The notes below the pieces were generated by a model. It was not told the origin of the DNA. It was given only the letters and a program-made list of their open reading frames with translations, and searched no databases. A DNA stretch of 64,000 nucleotides from Dipteris shenzhenensis (Eukaryota > Polypodiophyta > Polypodiopsida > Gleicheniales): assembly GCA_047967505.1 (NCBI GenBank), contig CM106541.1; one strand, given 5' to 3'. Below, one piece after another: positions 12,600 through 26,439 of the stretch (position 1 is its first letter; every line of letters begins with the position of its first letter). The position numbers and the translations under genes are program-made.

Positions 12600-14620
12600 G
12601 CTCCCAAGCCCTTGCATCTTGGCAAGGCATCAAGCCCTCCTTGAGTGAGGCATCCTCTATCTCCAAGAGTGAGAGTCATGAGGTTCATCCTTCATGAGAG
12701 AGTTTTTCGTGAGAGGGTGTGTAAGCCCTTGCTTAATCAAGGCACAAGCCCTCTCTTTGAGGGATGACATATGGTCATTTTTGTGTTGAGGTTCTTTCTA
12801 TGAGATTTCTGTAAGAGAGAGAGAGAGATAGACATAGGGGGAGAAGTTTTCTATGAGAAAAAGAGAGTTCTGAGAGAAAGAATCCTCTTTTAGCATCCAT
12901 GTGCCTATCTAAGCAATGGCTAGCTGCTGTAACAACTATTCAACAAAGCACAACACAAAGCCTGACACACAAGCATACTACAAGGCAAGGGCTCACAAGG
13001 CGACTCGGCTTGTAAGGCACTAATACGGGACAACTTCAAGGCATCTACAACACCCAATTTCCAACAGTTGACTCTCCAAGCTTAAGGGCACCTCAAGTGT
13101 CCAAACGCCTAGCAGATGAAGCAAGAAATGACCAATAAAAAGGCAATACTAGCAATGAACTGCTCCTATCTACAAGGACTCGACAAAGCAGTAGACTCGA
13201 CTCCCTATAGCAACTAAGTGCAAGGACCAAGAGCCGCAACCAAAGGCGAGTGCAGTATGCATGCAAGCAAAATGGCTATGCATCAACACAACCTCAAGAC
13301 ATCAGAGCGAAGGTAATGAACAAGTTGCACAAACACTAAACTCTCTAGCAAAGCTCAGCACTCTCCATAGATGAAGGAGAGATGAAGAGCACCCTAGCCT
13401 TGACTGGGAATGCAACGGATGACACACCCCCTCAGAAGTGACTAGTCTACAAGGCACTCAAGAGAGAAAAAAATATCAGCTAGGCCCCAACAAACGGCTA
13501 CACGATTAACCAGTCCAAAATGCAGTAAACAACTGTAATACTCCAACTCCATAACACCATCCTCAAGTGACTCATAGAAATGAGCTCCGCCACTAATGAA
13601 AGCAAGCTTCAACTATGACAAGGAGTCTAAGGTGATGAAATGGATTGCTCTGATAAGCATCTGAGTGGAACTCTTGCCCAAGCTCTGCAAGTGACCAAGA
13701 AGGCATCCAATCAGTGCCATCAATTAGCAAGCAATGCCACACCCATCAACAAGCGTTGGCTCCAACACTAATAGCACTCACAGCAAGAGATGACGCCTAA
13801 GATCATCGAATGCAACGTGTCTAAAACGGGCATCAATGGCTCAAGACAAATTTCCCATAGAGCCAACCACCGATAGACGACCTCACAGACCCCAGCCCCA
13901 GCAATAGCAGCAGTAGCAAACATCTCTAACGTATGCATGGCGCAACCGAGATAACAAGCTCTAACAATGGAAAGTCGGTAACTTGATGGAATCTCTTTGG
14001 ACGCAAACAAAATCTTTGCTAGTTTTATCAAATCTAATCTAAGCTTGGCTACTAGAGCAACATGTGGCACACTAAAAATTTGACACGTGGCATCCTCATC
14101 TTTGTTGCCATGTCAGTAGTGCTACCCACTTGCCGCATTAACACCTACCTTATCCAAAGGACAATGTCAGTAGCACCAGCCCTTCAACCACATCACTATC
14201 CATTACACACCATGTCAATAGTACAATCATAGGTGCCACATCATTTGCCAACATGGTAGTGCCACATCATCAAGGTTGACCACGTCATTACCTCCACATT
14301 AGTTGCCATATCATTGGCCACATATGCATTGACACATCATCAAGCACTCCCTACCACATCATCTGCCAGCTCAGCAATGACACATCATCACAGTTGGCCC
14401 AAGCTACCATATCATCTTATCTACCACATCATCACGCCCAATTAACATGTCCATGTCATCACAACGTGCCACATTGGCACATTTTTATAACAACATGTGA
14501 CCACCCAGTGCCACATCAGCACATCACATCAACATTTTGGCCTCTCTCGTGATCAAATTTTGGCCATTCTTCTGGGAGCCATAACTTTTGATCAAAGTGG
14601 AAGTTAGAGCTATAAAAAGC

Positions 14621-14658
<38 letters not shown>

Positions 14659-15570
14659 TGCTTCAATAATGTATGCACAAAGGAGCATGCCATGTGCACA
14701 AAGTACCATTTTAATCACTAACTTGCATGTAATAAAATCATTGATTTGATGAAGGAGGTGATCCACCATGCACTAGAGCTTTTGCTGCATCAAAACTAAC
14801 TACTTTCATTAAAGATAAGAGGTTTTGTAGTCCTCACCCTTGCTCAAAGCAATTAGGTCCGAGCATGCCTCAAACATGAGTACTTCATAATATGTGTATC
14901 TAGATGGTAATTATGCTGGTAATTATGCACTACACCTACAAATAAACTTTTGGGTGGGGTCATAGATTACATACATGCCATGGGCTACTAGAAAAGCATT
15001 AACTCAGTGTGGGTGTGTGCATAGGTTGACAAGAAGATGCTCACTCTTGCAATCCTGAGGTATTTTTACTATGCTTTTTACTCCATGCAAGGTAGATGTT
15101 AACAATGATTAATAATGAGCAAGAGTTAGAAACTGGGAACAAAAGGATCAGGCAAGTAAAATGAAACTTGATGACTTGATTACCTTCAAACCTAGTCTTG
15201 CTTTAATGCCCAAGGATTTGATAGTAGCCTCCTTGCAAGTTGAAACGGAATTGGTTATTCAAGTTAGAGAATTGAGATAGCCAAGCTACTGAGGGGGGAA
15301 CTATGGCTAGGGGCCGATGACTGCCCTCCAAGTTTTTTTCCCAAGCAATTAACATAAATAGCAACAAAGGCCGTTGAATGAGTGCTCAATCATAGGGTAG
15401 TTTAGTGACAAAGTATTAGCATTTAGTTGATTTGTTCAAATCTCACTTGAGTGGGTTGGTGGGGATGCCTTAGGTTATAGGATGTAGACAAGAAGGATGC
15501 TCTTCATTATGTTTTGGGGAATGCTTGCAAGCCAAGGGGATTGATGCCCAAAGAGCTGTACAAAATATCA
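12600..15570. other. Gene-free stretch with CCACATCAT-type minisatellite
   Basis: No coding region is supported. From about 14090 to 14530 the DNA is a degenerate array of words such as gccacatcat and acatcatca spaced by 20-40 bases. At about 14620-14659 there is a compound (TA)n(GA)n microsatellite. The stretch following the possible primer site at 12581 may be the leader of a non-coding LTR element. Confidence 0.5.
14620..14659. repeat. Compound (TA)n(GA)n microsatellite
   Basis: A TA run passes directly into a GA run. Confidence 0.9.
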
Positions 15571-17830
15571 ATCTCTTGGCCTAGAGGGGATGAATTTCGA
15601 GTTCTATATTTCTTTTTGGGAAAACATGAGTGGAGATCTTGCAGAGATGATCAATGCCTTGGTGGCACGAGGCTGTCTTTCCATGGATGCTAATTCTGAT
15701 ATAGTTAAGTGTCAGAACAAAATGGCTATTGGGGATTGGAGACCCATCTCCATGTTGAATACCTCGTATAAAATAATGGCTAAGGCTCTAGCCATCTAGA
15801 TCAAGGAAGTTTTCTCATAGGTAGTTGACAGGCAACAATGTCTCTTTATTAAAATTTGAATATGCTTGATTATTACTATACCACAAGTTAGAGATGCATG
15901 CTCTTTGGCTTGGATTTGGATAAAGCCTATGATAATTTCTACTAGGATTTCATCTTGGCCGTCTTGGAAAAATTGGGATTTGGGTTAGGGTTCATCTAAA
16001 TGGTCTCTTTAGTATTTGCAAATGCTTCTCCAATTCTTATTTCAATGGGAGAGCGGTTAGTAGATTTGACCTGTGTAGATCAGTTTGTCAGGGGTGTTTG
16101 ATAGCTCCAATTCCTCTTTGCAACTAGCATAGTCCCCCTCACACATTTTCCGAAAGTGTCTCTAGAAGAAGGTCACCAACTCCCCTCTGGTAAGTAGATG
16201 CATGTACGGCTCTGTAAATGACATAACAGACATTGCCAATGAAACCAGTGCTAGTATTCGGACCCTTATGCACCTCATGTCTCGATCTTGTTTAACTTCA
16301 AGGTCAGTGTGTCGCTGGAAAAAGAGCTTCGCTCTCTAGTCTATCTTTGAGATTTTTTCTAAGTTGGTAGATGATTTGGATGTGTAGTGGAGTGAGCGGG
16401 GGGGGGCAGGAAATTTGGTGTCTTGGAGGCCCTATTCGTTTGGAGGTGACTTTTAGGCAGCAGCTTGATTGGTTTAAGGAGAGAATTATGGCTAGCATGG
16501 GATGGTATTGGGATGGAGAATGCTTGGGCAAGCATGTGCTTTTAGCCACGATCACTTGTGTGGCAACAATTTGGAATTTCAAACAAAGCCACTTGCTTGA
16601 GATTCAATGCCTCTTCAAGGCCTTCCTCTAGGTTGAGGAGGGTGGGAAGCACAGGATGCATTATATTTTATGAGAGGCCTTCAAGGCTCCCAAACTACAG
16701 GGGGCACTTGGTATTCCAGGCATTAGCACAAAGAACACCTTACCTCATAAGGAAATGGTTGCCTCGTATGTTTTAGGACACAACATCTTTGGTGGATTAG
16801 GCAAGTGGTTTATTGAAGGTGGGCAAGGAATCGGGGATGGCTCTTGGGATGGCCTTCCCTGGTACGAGACGCTACTCTCTCTAATTTCACCTTGAAAATT
16901 ATTGATATGAACCTCATGTGTGGTTCAGTTCCTTCCTGGAAAAGGGTGTTGTTCTAAGATCATGTGGAATGGTCATGCAAGTTTTTGTGGTGATGCATGT
17001 GTTGCCATTGGCCCACTTGGATTTACCTAGGATGCACCAACTGTTTAAGAAAGGCTTGCAATCCTGGTCTTAGGCTTGGGATGCTTCAAAGAGTGATTGA
17101 CTCCATGTACATGAAATGTCTTAGAGCTTTTCTCTAAATGAGGGGAATCTAGCTTGATATGATGAATATTGGATAGGATACCTCAGTCAAGGCCCAACAA
17201 TAGAACTAGAAGGTGACTCAATGGCACATGGGTAAGACTTGCGTGAAGACAATCTCAGCTAAGGCTCTCTATCATAATCTGCAAGCAGGTCATGCCTTAC
17301 TTAGAGACATCAATTGCAAATGGGGCTTCACATATCCCTGAGCTGGTAGCAAGCATGTTGCAGGGGACATCTGGAAGAGATGTTGCATATGCCAATGGAG
17401 TTTTCTGCTATGGAAGCTAATCCATTAGTGGCTTCCAATTGAGGGCAAAGTTAGCCAAAAGATTCCATGTAAATCCAATTTTCCCCCTCTGTGGGAGAAC
17501 AATTGAGCTGCTAAGGCATGTATGGTGAAATTGCCCTGTGATGAGAGGTGTGGAGCAGAATGAGCAATGGTTCAAAAGCAAGGCTTCATGGCTCGATTCT
17601 ATATTGCCTCAAACTAGAAATTGGTTCTGCTAGGGGATCGAGTCGATTTACTCTCAGCTCTCATGGCCTATTGGCCATACATCAGAGTGGCAGTGGCCAT
17701 AGCAGTTTGGACAATCAGGAAATCAAATTGCCTTTGGCCCGAGTGTTTAGGTTTCATTATAGAGACTCTCTGGTTCTGAGAATCCTTAAGTCCGGCCTGC
17801 TTGATAGGGCTATAGGTAAGTAGGATGCCC
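15570..17830 (+). pseudogene. Decayed LINE ORF2 (reverse transcriptase), type C
   Basis: Joined across many stops and frameshifts, the plus strand reads as a plant LINE reverse transcriptase. At about 15590-15799 it has NFEFYISFWENM, then GDWRPISMLNTSYKIMAKALA, the conserved region where family members read RPISLLN and YKI. At about 15900-16010 comes GLDLDKAYDN, which carries the catalytic aspartate of palm motif A, followed by VLEKLGFG. The post-polymerase part continues through 16371-16630 (a region rich in Trp and Met with QLDWFKERI) and fades out by about 17830. No intact frame survives and no endonuclease domain is recognisable upstream. Target duplications were not identified. Confidence 0.8.
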
Positions 17831-18197
17831 TTGTTGGGCAATCCCTAGTTGATATCTCTACTACCATATTGGTGTAAAAATCCTTTAACTTGCAGTGTTA
17901 TATGTTTGCATGCATTACACAACAAAAATAGGGCCTTTTTCTGAGTGCTTACAGAGAACTTCCACCTCCAAAACGGGCCCTGAAATGGCCTCAAATTAGA
18001 AAAATAAAATCAGCATATATTGCCCTCTCGCCACACCGCGAAGGGCGTCTCAATCTGAGACAATGCAGTCTTGCACTTTCCGGCTATACTACTTGTAGAG
18101 ATTTGCTCCCAAACTCGAAAAAGGAAAGTAGCACTGGTCCTCTTACCAGGACACCATGAACTTGGTTTGCTTTCTTGAGCTCCTTACCACGAACCAG

Positions 18198-18209
18198 GCT
18201 CTGATACCA
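18198..18209 (-). other. tRNA-iMet-type primer-binding site, minus strand
   Basis: On the minus strand this reads tggtatcagagc, the canonical primer site of plant Copia elements, directly preceded by ...cttcaca as an LTR end would be. It marks a minus-strand LTR retrotransposon whose 5' LTR lies at higher coordinates. The internal coding region that should follow toward lower coordinates is not recognisable. Confidence 0.7.
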
Positions 18210-18843
18210 TGTGAAGATAGTGGGAGAGAAGGAAGGAGTCTCACTTGTAGCTTTCTCACATACACAATGGGGGAATACACACAAAGGTGGAGGCTGAAAA
18301 CAATTTTCCTCTTCTTAGTTGTGAAAGCCAAAAGAACTCTAGTACAAAGAAATAGAAGAACCCTATATGTGGGTCTCAAACCAAACTCAACTAACTAAGG
18401 TGGCATACTAACTAAGCCACGAACTAGAGTTGTCATCCAACTATTATTCATGGGCAGTGTACCAACTGCATCTGCAGCTAACAAGTCGGTGACATAAATG
18501 CACAACGGTCACCCTGGCATATCACGAGTGGAGCTCGATATCTCAACACAGTATAGACAGTGGAAAATTAGAATGTGAAGCTCTTCCAAGGCTCGTGCAT
18601 GAGTAAAACAATGAACGCAATGAAGAACATTTACTTTGACAGCAAGCACAGGCTCCGCAAACATGAGAGTGGCGGTGAGCAAAGCTGTGAGGCTTGCTTG
18701 TCCGAGCTTGTCAAGCAGAGCATTATGGAGGTTGCTAGGAGGAGGGTGCAGCTCCATGGAAGTAAGCAAAAAGAGAAGGAGGCCGTGAAAGGAGGCCATG
18801 TGGCAAAAAGCATTCGCATGTTATCCCACATACAGTTGTGACA
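18210..18843 (-). mobile_element. Probable 5' LTR of a minus-strand retrotransposon
   Basis: The lower boundary (18210) is fixed by the primer site next to it, and the LTR ends there in CA on the minus strand. The upper boundary is my best guess: on the minus strand the sequence opens with tgtcacaactg near 18843, giving TG...CA ends and a length of about 634 bp. Open frames inside are probably fortuitous. No second LTR was found in the window, so this may be the remnant of an element that has lost its body. Confidence 0.45.
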
Positions 18844-18849
18844 ATTGAT

Positions 18850-20990
18850 TACTATGGTTTATATTTGACAAGGTCCCCCCTTGGTTTCTGTGTTTGATTT
18901 ATGGAGAGAAGGTTAGCATCTCCCTCGATAAGGATAGGAAAAGCCTTCGGGCTTTCCACTTCACACATGGTTAAGGCAACCCACCCACGGGTGAATCTTA
19001 CCAAATTTTTATAGGCTACCACCCTAAACAGTGGTCAATGTAACGACACCCTTCCTTGAAGATGTCAACTTGGCTCGAATGGTAGTTCTCTCAATGACCT
19101 CGATCAACTTAACGCATGCTCTCAACACCCGATGCCAGTGCTCACATTATGAATCAACAAGTGTATTGCTCAGAGTTTACCACCAAATGACACTCGACAA
19201 GGAAACTAGCAAGATACACACCAATTTTCTCAATCATTACTTAGGAAAGATACCGACAAATTTTCTTTATCACGCAGTCATGTGATGCATCAACCAATGT
19301 ATTTTGATTTGGATACACATAATTTTGTAGAGGTGTCCACACCTGTTCACACCTCTAGATAATTTTCTAGTGGTAGAGGAGTTGATTTTCTCTTGGTGGT
19401 ATTGCTCTTCTGTCCACTTCAAACATGGTTAGGGCAACCTACACTCTATGGATCTTACCAAATGTTTTATCACACAAGGGAAATTCACATGATTAAGCAG
19501 CCATGATAGTTATAGCTAGGGTGTATCTTTTTTCTTGTCCCCTGCTTTAATTTTTTTTATAAAAACAACTTAAAGCAACAATGTGATAAATCGACCAATG
19601 TATTTTGATTCGGATGCACACCATGGCATGCATGCTTTGAGTTTACCACCAAATGACACACGACGAGGAAACTAGCAAGATACACACCAATTTTCTCATC
19701 ACACAATGAATCAACCAATCTATGGTCTACATGCTTAGAGGTTGATAGACATGAAATGGCATCCACTAGTGTCAGTCTAGTGACTCCCGGCTTATTGCAA
19801 TCGTGGATCCAAAAGGAGAAGAAGAGGGAGCGTAGAGGGAAGTGGAGGAGAAGAAGGGAACATGGCATTCACGAAAGGCACTATAAGGGAACAAGGGACA
19901 ACTCCAAAGAGGAGGATGAGAGCTTATATTCCAATGTGTGCAACCAACAAGTGAAGACCAAAGTCAACCATTCGGCCTTTTATACATGCCACCTTTTGAA
20001 GGGAGGGCCAACTCTAATCTCTTTATACCACTCTCTTTCCTCATTCTTTTACAACCATCTTGGGCCAATTTGGCTCCAAGGCACAATCCTATCGCTACGG
20101 ATTTGCCAATATCCACCAAGTGATATCACCAATCAGTGGTGCATATTGTTAACTAGTCGGTTAAGAACTAGTGAAGTTTACATCACTAGTCTAAGGATAC
20201 TTTTCTAGGACAAGATGTAGGAATGTGAAGGCAATGTAATTGATGCAATGCTACTATAGCTAGAGGATTTAGGCTAACCTTTCTCTTGGGAGTTATTGTG
20301 ATGACCACCAAGAAGAACACTGAGAACATGCTTTGAAGATCATGGTCTTATAGGAATTTGAAGTCCAAAAATTTTAAGGAAGCACAAATAGCATTTCTTT
20401 ACAATGCCAAAAAGCACAAAGGATTGGGGCATTTAAAAATCAAGGCACACACAATAGAGATAGATCTAGGAACCTTTGAAGGGGTGGACTTTGGGGCTTT
20501 CATTTATTGGATTCAATTCGAAAGGTATGGTCCACCATGAAAAGAATTAGAGTATATAATAGAATTGTAAAAACATGGTGAAGAAATATAGGGATGATTG
20601 AGCCTATTCTAAATGAAATATATAATGCCAAAATAAATTCAAGTCACCTACAATCATCATGGTAGCCATAAATGATATAATGCAATTAATCCATGAAGAT
20701 ATGATCTACATCTCAAAGAATGATAGTCAATTTCTTTGATTTGGATGAGTCAAGTCTAGGTCTTAAAGGAGGATGTAGCGTAATGTTTCACTCAAGGTCT
20801 AGGGTCAATTTGCTCCTTCACTTATTTGGTAATCTAATGGAAATTCTATCACTTGATCCCAATGATATAAATCATACAACTATATCTAATGGGAAGTCTA
20901 TCACTTGATCGCTATGATATGAAACATAGAATGGCAAGTAGGCATTCTGGATAGCAAATACAAGTAGGCATTCTAGATAGGTATCTCTAT
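18850..20990. other. Gene-free stretch with dispersed duplications
   Basis: Blocks around 18958-19020 and 19173-19310 recur, diverged, at about 19417-19475 and 19583-19710 (shared words include gtttaccaccaaatgacac, gaaactagcaagatacacacc and accaatgtattttgatt). This is a segmental duplication of about 460 bp offset. No gene is supported. Confidence 0.5.
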
Positions 20991-21012
20991 CACATGAAGA
21001 TTTGTTTTATCT

Positions 21013-21935
21013 ACTATCGTGAAGACACTGGATCAAATGTCTTTGCCTAGTGTGAAGGGTGGAGCAAACAATCAAAATAACCTTGAAAAGAAGAGCAATA
21101 ACTGTTAATATCAACAATTCAAGGAAATGAAATCTCATAATCATTTCACTCTAAGATATCGATGTAAACCCTTCATGAATACATGCAAGGTTTATTGTGT
21201 ATCCTAGTAGTAAAACTACAAGAGCCTTCTCATACACCCATTGAAGAAATCCTATTCATGAGATGTGGAATGATGGTTAGGCTTCCTAACTAAGGATGAT
21301 TTTGATATTGGCCTAGCTTCATAAAGAAAATTCTACTATGAATGTACCTTGAAAAGAGAACACATAACAAGTTTGGTTCTCAAGTGCACCTGGTCCACCA
21401 AGACTAGGAACTGTTGATAGTTTGTTTGTTGACCGATAATTGGTTAGTAACTTGATGGAAGACAAGGAACCGACTATTGTGAAGACACTGGATCAAATGT
21501 CTTTGCCTAGTGTGAAGGGTGGAGCAAAAATCAGAATAACCTTGAAAAGAAGAGCAATAACCGTTAATATCAACAATTCAAGGAAATGAAATCTCAGAAT
21601 CATTTCACGCTAAGATATCAATGTAAACCCTTCATGAATACATGCAAGGTTTATTGTGTATCCCAGTAGAGTAAAACTACAAGAGCCTTCTCATACACCC
21701 TTTGAAGAAATCCTATTCATGAGATGTGGAATGATGGTTACGCTTCCTAACTAATGATCATTTTGATATTGTCCTAGCTTCGTAAAGAAAATTCTACTAT
21801 GAATGTACTTTGAAAAGAGCACACATAACAAGTTTGGTTCTCAAATGCACTTGGTCCACCAAGACTAGGAACTATTGATAGTTTGTTTGCTGACCAATAA
21901 TTGGTTAGTAACTTGATAGAAGACAAGGAAGTGAT
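21013..21935. repeat. 460-bp tandem duplication
   Basis: The segment starting at 21013 (actatcgtgaagacactgg) is repeated from 21473 with only a few percent differences. Both copies run through cttgaaaagaagagcaataa, catgcaaggtttattgtgta and ggtccaccaagactaggaac. After the second copy, shorter fragments of its last part (ttggttagcaatttgatgg, gacaaggaagtgatt) repeat again to about 22050. Confidence 0.9.
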
Positions 21936-22059
21936 TAAATATCAATACAACAACTTGGTTGGCAATTTGATGGTAGTCAAGGAATTGATTTTTGACTAGT
22001 AATTGGTTAGCAATTTGATGGTAGACAAGGAAGTGATTAAATATCAATTCAACCATTTC

Positions 22060-25000
22060 TTCCATTATCCCACTCACAAAAAGATTTGTATTTCAAAATA
22101 TATTTCAAATTTATCCAAATATATTTGGTACCCGAAATGTGTTATATAAGCTCCAAAGGTAGCAATCGATGGATGGTGGATGTACAAAGTATTGTTAAAA
22201 TGGCCTAATCCAAGATACCTACTCTATGTTTTTTTTTCCATAAAATTGCCGAGTTTATTAGGGGGGGTGGTCAACTCGCAAAAATTTTTACATTGGATAC
22301 AAAATTTGGTCCTAGAAGGGTTACCCACCTTGGACCTACACTGCTACTAGCAGCTAACATTCTACCCGCCCTGGACCTATGCTGCTAGCTACTACCTAGT
22401 CTATGTTGCAGTAAAATTAATAATGGAAGTAATCCATCAAGAGGAAATTTAAACACCATGTCCTAAATTCCTTAACACGGTGATCCAAACTCTAGGAATG
22501 CATGGTGAAACTCTAAATAGGGATTAATTTAGCTCAAATATTGATGACTCAAGCTATCAATTATGAGCTCCCCATGCATTCATTGACGACAATTAGAAAC
22601 AAAAATAAATCTAACTGTTTATTTGGGGACAATTAGGATCTATTCATAACCCACAAAATTTTGTAGCTAGTCTTTTTGCATGCATGACAACTACCAATCC
22701 TATCGCCATTAATGATTGTACATAGAAACTTGGAAAAATAGGTAATGGGTGACTTCCTAATGCAATTCAAGAGTGCCAACCATTACAATTTTTGCTTAAT
22801 CAAGGATATCTATATTCTACCAAGGAAGAAACTCCATTAATTGGTTTAATGATAGAAATCTCTACATACATATTCAAAATCACGACTTACAAAATGGAGG
22901 ATTCATGCATCATGTCTAAAAGTTGTGAATTCCAACTATGTACCACTTGCAAACTCTTCACTGAGACATTTGCAACTTTCACGAGTCTAATATGATGAAT
23001 TTCAAAATTGACATGTGGCAAAATAATGTATATAAGCCTTCTCATTATGGACATTAAATAACAATTCCCAATTGGGTATATTCAAAATACTAAAAGACTC
23101 CTATACTATTTTGTCCATAAGAGAGCAATGTGAAGATGATAGAGTGGCTTCATTAATTAAAAAAAGTTGAGGATCATAAATCTTTTGTAATAGCCACATG
23201 AATACTTGGACACCCTTATAATTTGTTCAAAGGACTATTAACCTATAACTTTAGTTTCTGATTCATTGGTTGATATGCCATAATTGTAGATTACATGTTC
23301 AAAAAGAACACAGCATATTACTAAAAGCTATACTTGAAACTTTCAATAGGGATGAAGCAAAGTATGCATTTTTCAAATACCACTCTCAAGCATGCCAAAT
23401 TCTTTCTCTAGATAGAGTTTAGACACAATTCTTACTTCTAGAAATTTACACTTTTGTGCAAATTTTCTTTTCGCATTACATGCATACACATGTTTGGATT
23501 TTGATTTCAAATTTTGCCTGTGTACATTCACATAAACAATTTGCATTTTATAGGTATTCTATAGATACCATCATCTTGTATATGGTTTATAAATCCATGG
23601 ATAATGAAATTACTCTTCCATTGACTAACACGCTTTGTTACCAATTATAAGGTGAACTATGGGATAGATCTTCTTTTGTTGGTCCTTAGGGCTTATAAAT
23701 TCTCAGAGTGAGAATCCATAACACTCACATCTTGTAGCTCTTTCCAACACCCTTCTAGCATATGCGTGGTGATGCTCCCTCAATGGTTGTTGCTTGTACA
23801 CGTTTGAGATTTAGACAAACCCTAATCTATCTCTATGGATAAAATCAGCTTCTATCAGCATAAAGGGTTATTGTGCATCCTTGAGGTTTATTGTGTCGGG
23901 CCTTTTGACATGACCACTGTGCATCTTCTTTCATTGGAATTGTGAAAAACACTATATCTAGAGGTATAGCCTTCATATCCTTGTAAGTCTAGGGCATACA
24001 ATGCCTTAATAAAATTCATCCAAGGTTGAAGCTGCTTCTCACGTAGCCTCCTAAAAGGAAACATCTCTACTTGGTGGATTAATTAAGGGGCCTACTTCCT
24101 TGCACACATTTAAAATTTCTCCGATGGATGCCTTGTTGTGCCTCAAGAAGTACAAATGACTCACGCCCACAATAAATGCTCAATCTAGCCCAAGACCACA
24201 ACATACGGGAAATTGCTACCACCATTGTTGTTGTAATATAGTGCAGACTTTAAACACATACTCAGGTCTTAGTCAAGGCAAGGACTTCATCTTTACTTTT
24301 ATTAGTAAATCATAAAATCCATACTCACCCTCTTCAATATTTCTCATATCTTGAGGAAGTGAAATTGACACTTTCCCCATTTCATACTTTGTGAAATATG
24401 TATGTGTGTCATGCATCACTAATTCTTATACATCTTTCTTTGTTTGAGAATAATATTATTTGTTGCACTTAATATTTTCTTTATGTTGCCTTTTTTTATC
24501 TTGTCATCTTTTCATCAAGGGGTGCATTCTCAATGTAAGCTAGGTCAATGTAGGATAAATGGGGTCTAAAGTGTAGTTTCATATGTCGTCTTAGAAGTAT
24601 TATGTGTGGAACTTGGTATACATATTGGCTATAAAGTTATAGGTCTAATTCTATAAATGTTCCCATGGCATTTCACTCTCTAAAACACCATGTAATACGT
24701 GTGAGCAGGCACACATTATAATATCCCTATATTTAAATTCTTGTATAATTGTTTTTTGTCTTCCATAAATATACATGGTGCAATTTTGAATTTGTAAGTC
24801 TCCTTCATACATGTACATATCATAATTATACTAGATAAGTCTTTAAAAAATTCCTCTTGTCCATAAATGGCCCATAACTTGTAAGTCCCCCACATTACAA
24901 ATTCCATTAATGAGCATACTATCTTATATGTTGTATATAATGACCACACCAGGTAGATGTTATGACATCATAATGTCTTGAAGGTTTTTCGAAAGGATTG

Positions 25001-25560
25001 GTATGAAGAACTTTCCTCCTTGGCTGGGTATAGGTAGGGTCTATGGCACCGCAAGTAAGATTAGGTTTGTGGACTCACTAGGCTTTGGGTCTGAACTCTA
25101 AACTTAATATTGATTGCTTCCAAGTTTACTACAACCAAATCAAACAAAAGGATAAATGTTACCTCTTTCCAAAACAAAAAAATATTCTTTTTTGGCTTAA
25201 ATTGTCAAAGATTTCAAGAAGATTGCACAAAACCTAGTTCCCCTACACTGGTATGGGCAATTCTATAGGATAGAGATGCCCCCTCAAGATTCTGTTTTTT
25301 GCATCGAGCCCTTGTACCGTCCATTCTAGGCATTAAAGTGGGGTTCAAAGGCCTTCTTTAGCCAAAGTTCGATGGAGAACCAAAGCATGGTGGACATAGA
25401 ACATAGCACTTAGAGTACTTGGTTTAAGATGTGGGTTCTAATTTAAAGAGAAGCAATTATGTATTCTGAAAGGGTCAATGCAAAAGTGGATCATTCAAGA
25501 TCATCAATCAAGTGCAATGGCAGAGTTGTAGCTTGTAAAAATCAAGTATTTGTGGCTTAA
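22060..25560. other. Gene-free AT-rich stretch
   Basis: I see no gene, RNA gene or complete mobile element. Some of the right-hand part could be internal sequence of the Ty3/gypsy remnant that becomes recognisable at about 25640, but its protease and reverse transcriptase motifs are not visible. Confidence 0.45.
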
Positions 25561-25639
25561 ATGACAAAGGTGAAAATTCAAATATCATACTTTCAACCAA
25601 AAAGACCATGGGAAGATAGAGGGAATATGTAAGCATGGG

Positions 25640-26430
25640 CTCCATCTTGGATCGTTAAAGGCCATGAGAGAGGCAATGACAACATCATGGTTGTCATAGA
25701 TAGGTCCAACAAGATGGACCATTTGAGACCACTAATTCTTGAATTCTTTTTAGAGAAGTATTAAGATGCCATGGATTGCTAGTATCACCATAGGTACGTC
25801 TGCTTGTGAAAACACTAGAGAAGAAAAGTGGCATTGGACTATTCTTCAACACAAGCTACCATCAACAATCTTATTCTCAAATGTAGATTATTGGATAGAA
25901 GTTTAGGAAATATGCTATAGTTATTGCAAGGAAGTATCCCAAATATTAGAAACCTATCTACCACATGCTGATTTTGCCTTACAATAGCAATAAAAATAGG
26001 TCTATAGGATATAATTGTCCTACATAGTTTGTGACAAAAATAGGTACCCAATGGAGGTACATGATTATAGGATGAAAGGTGAGAACTACAATGCAACTAC
26101 TAATCAATTCATAAAATGCATGTAGAAATTCTTCAATGAGCTACAACAAAAGTTTAAGGAGCAAAACCTCAAGTATAAGAAGCACATAGATAAAGAAAAT
26201 GGGACAAGCAATTTGAGTATGGGGGTCTTGTGTGGGTATGGGTCAACAAGGACATGTATCCTAAGAGGAGATGAAGAGAACAAATATTGGATCATGTAGA
26301 GTCCTAAAGATAGTTAGCCCCAATGCTTATAACTACCAAGTGAGAATGACCCTAGTAGAGACTAGCAAGATGGTCGGAGCAGAATAGAGAACTAGAAAAT
26401 TGGTTTTTCTGACAAAGATGAGTAGTTCTC
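25640..26430 (+). pseudogene. Decayed Ty3/gypsy integrase region
   Basis: Reading across stops and frameshifts on the plus strand gives the order of motifs expected in a gypsy integrase. First comes a GNDNIMVVIDRSNKMDHL stretch (family: GHDxIxVVVDRxTKxAHF). Then, around 25840-26030, a TSYHQQS block corresponds to the AYHPQTDGQTE motif, and ILPYNSNKNRSIG corresponds to the FAYNSxxxxSTG motif. Finally, around 26150-26290, KYKKHIDK and GLVWVWVNKDMYPKRR match the C-terminal GDLVWVxLRKxRFP region. No frame is intact. The upstream polymerase and the LTRs were not located. Confidence 0.7.
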
Positions 26431-26439
26431 AACATCAAT

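Noticed and set aside
13768-14070. 100-codon minus-strand frame
   Set aside because: Some hydrophobic segments but no recognised domain, no typical gene composition and no neighbouring support; kept out as likely fortuitous.
18143-18841. Several overlapping 66-96 codon frames on both strands
   Set aside because: They lie in the probable LTR and leader next to a primer-binding site; none has a domain.
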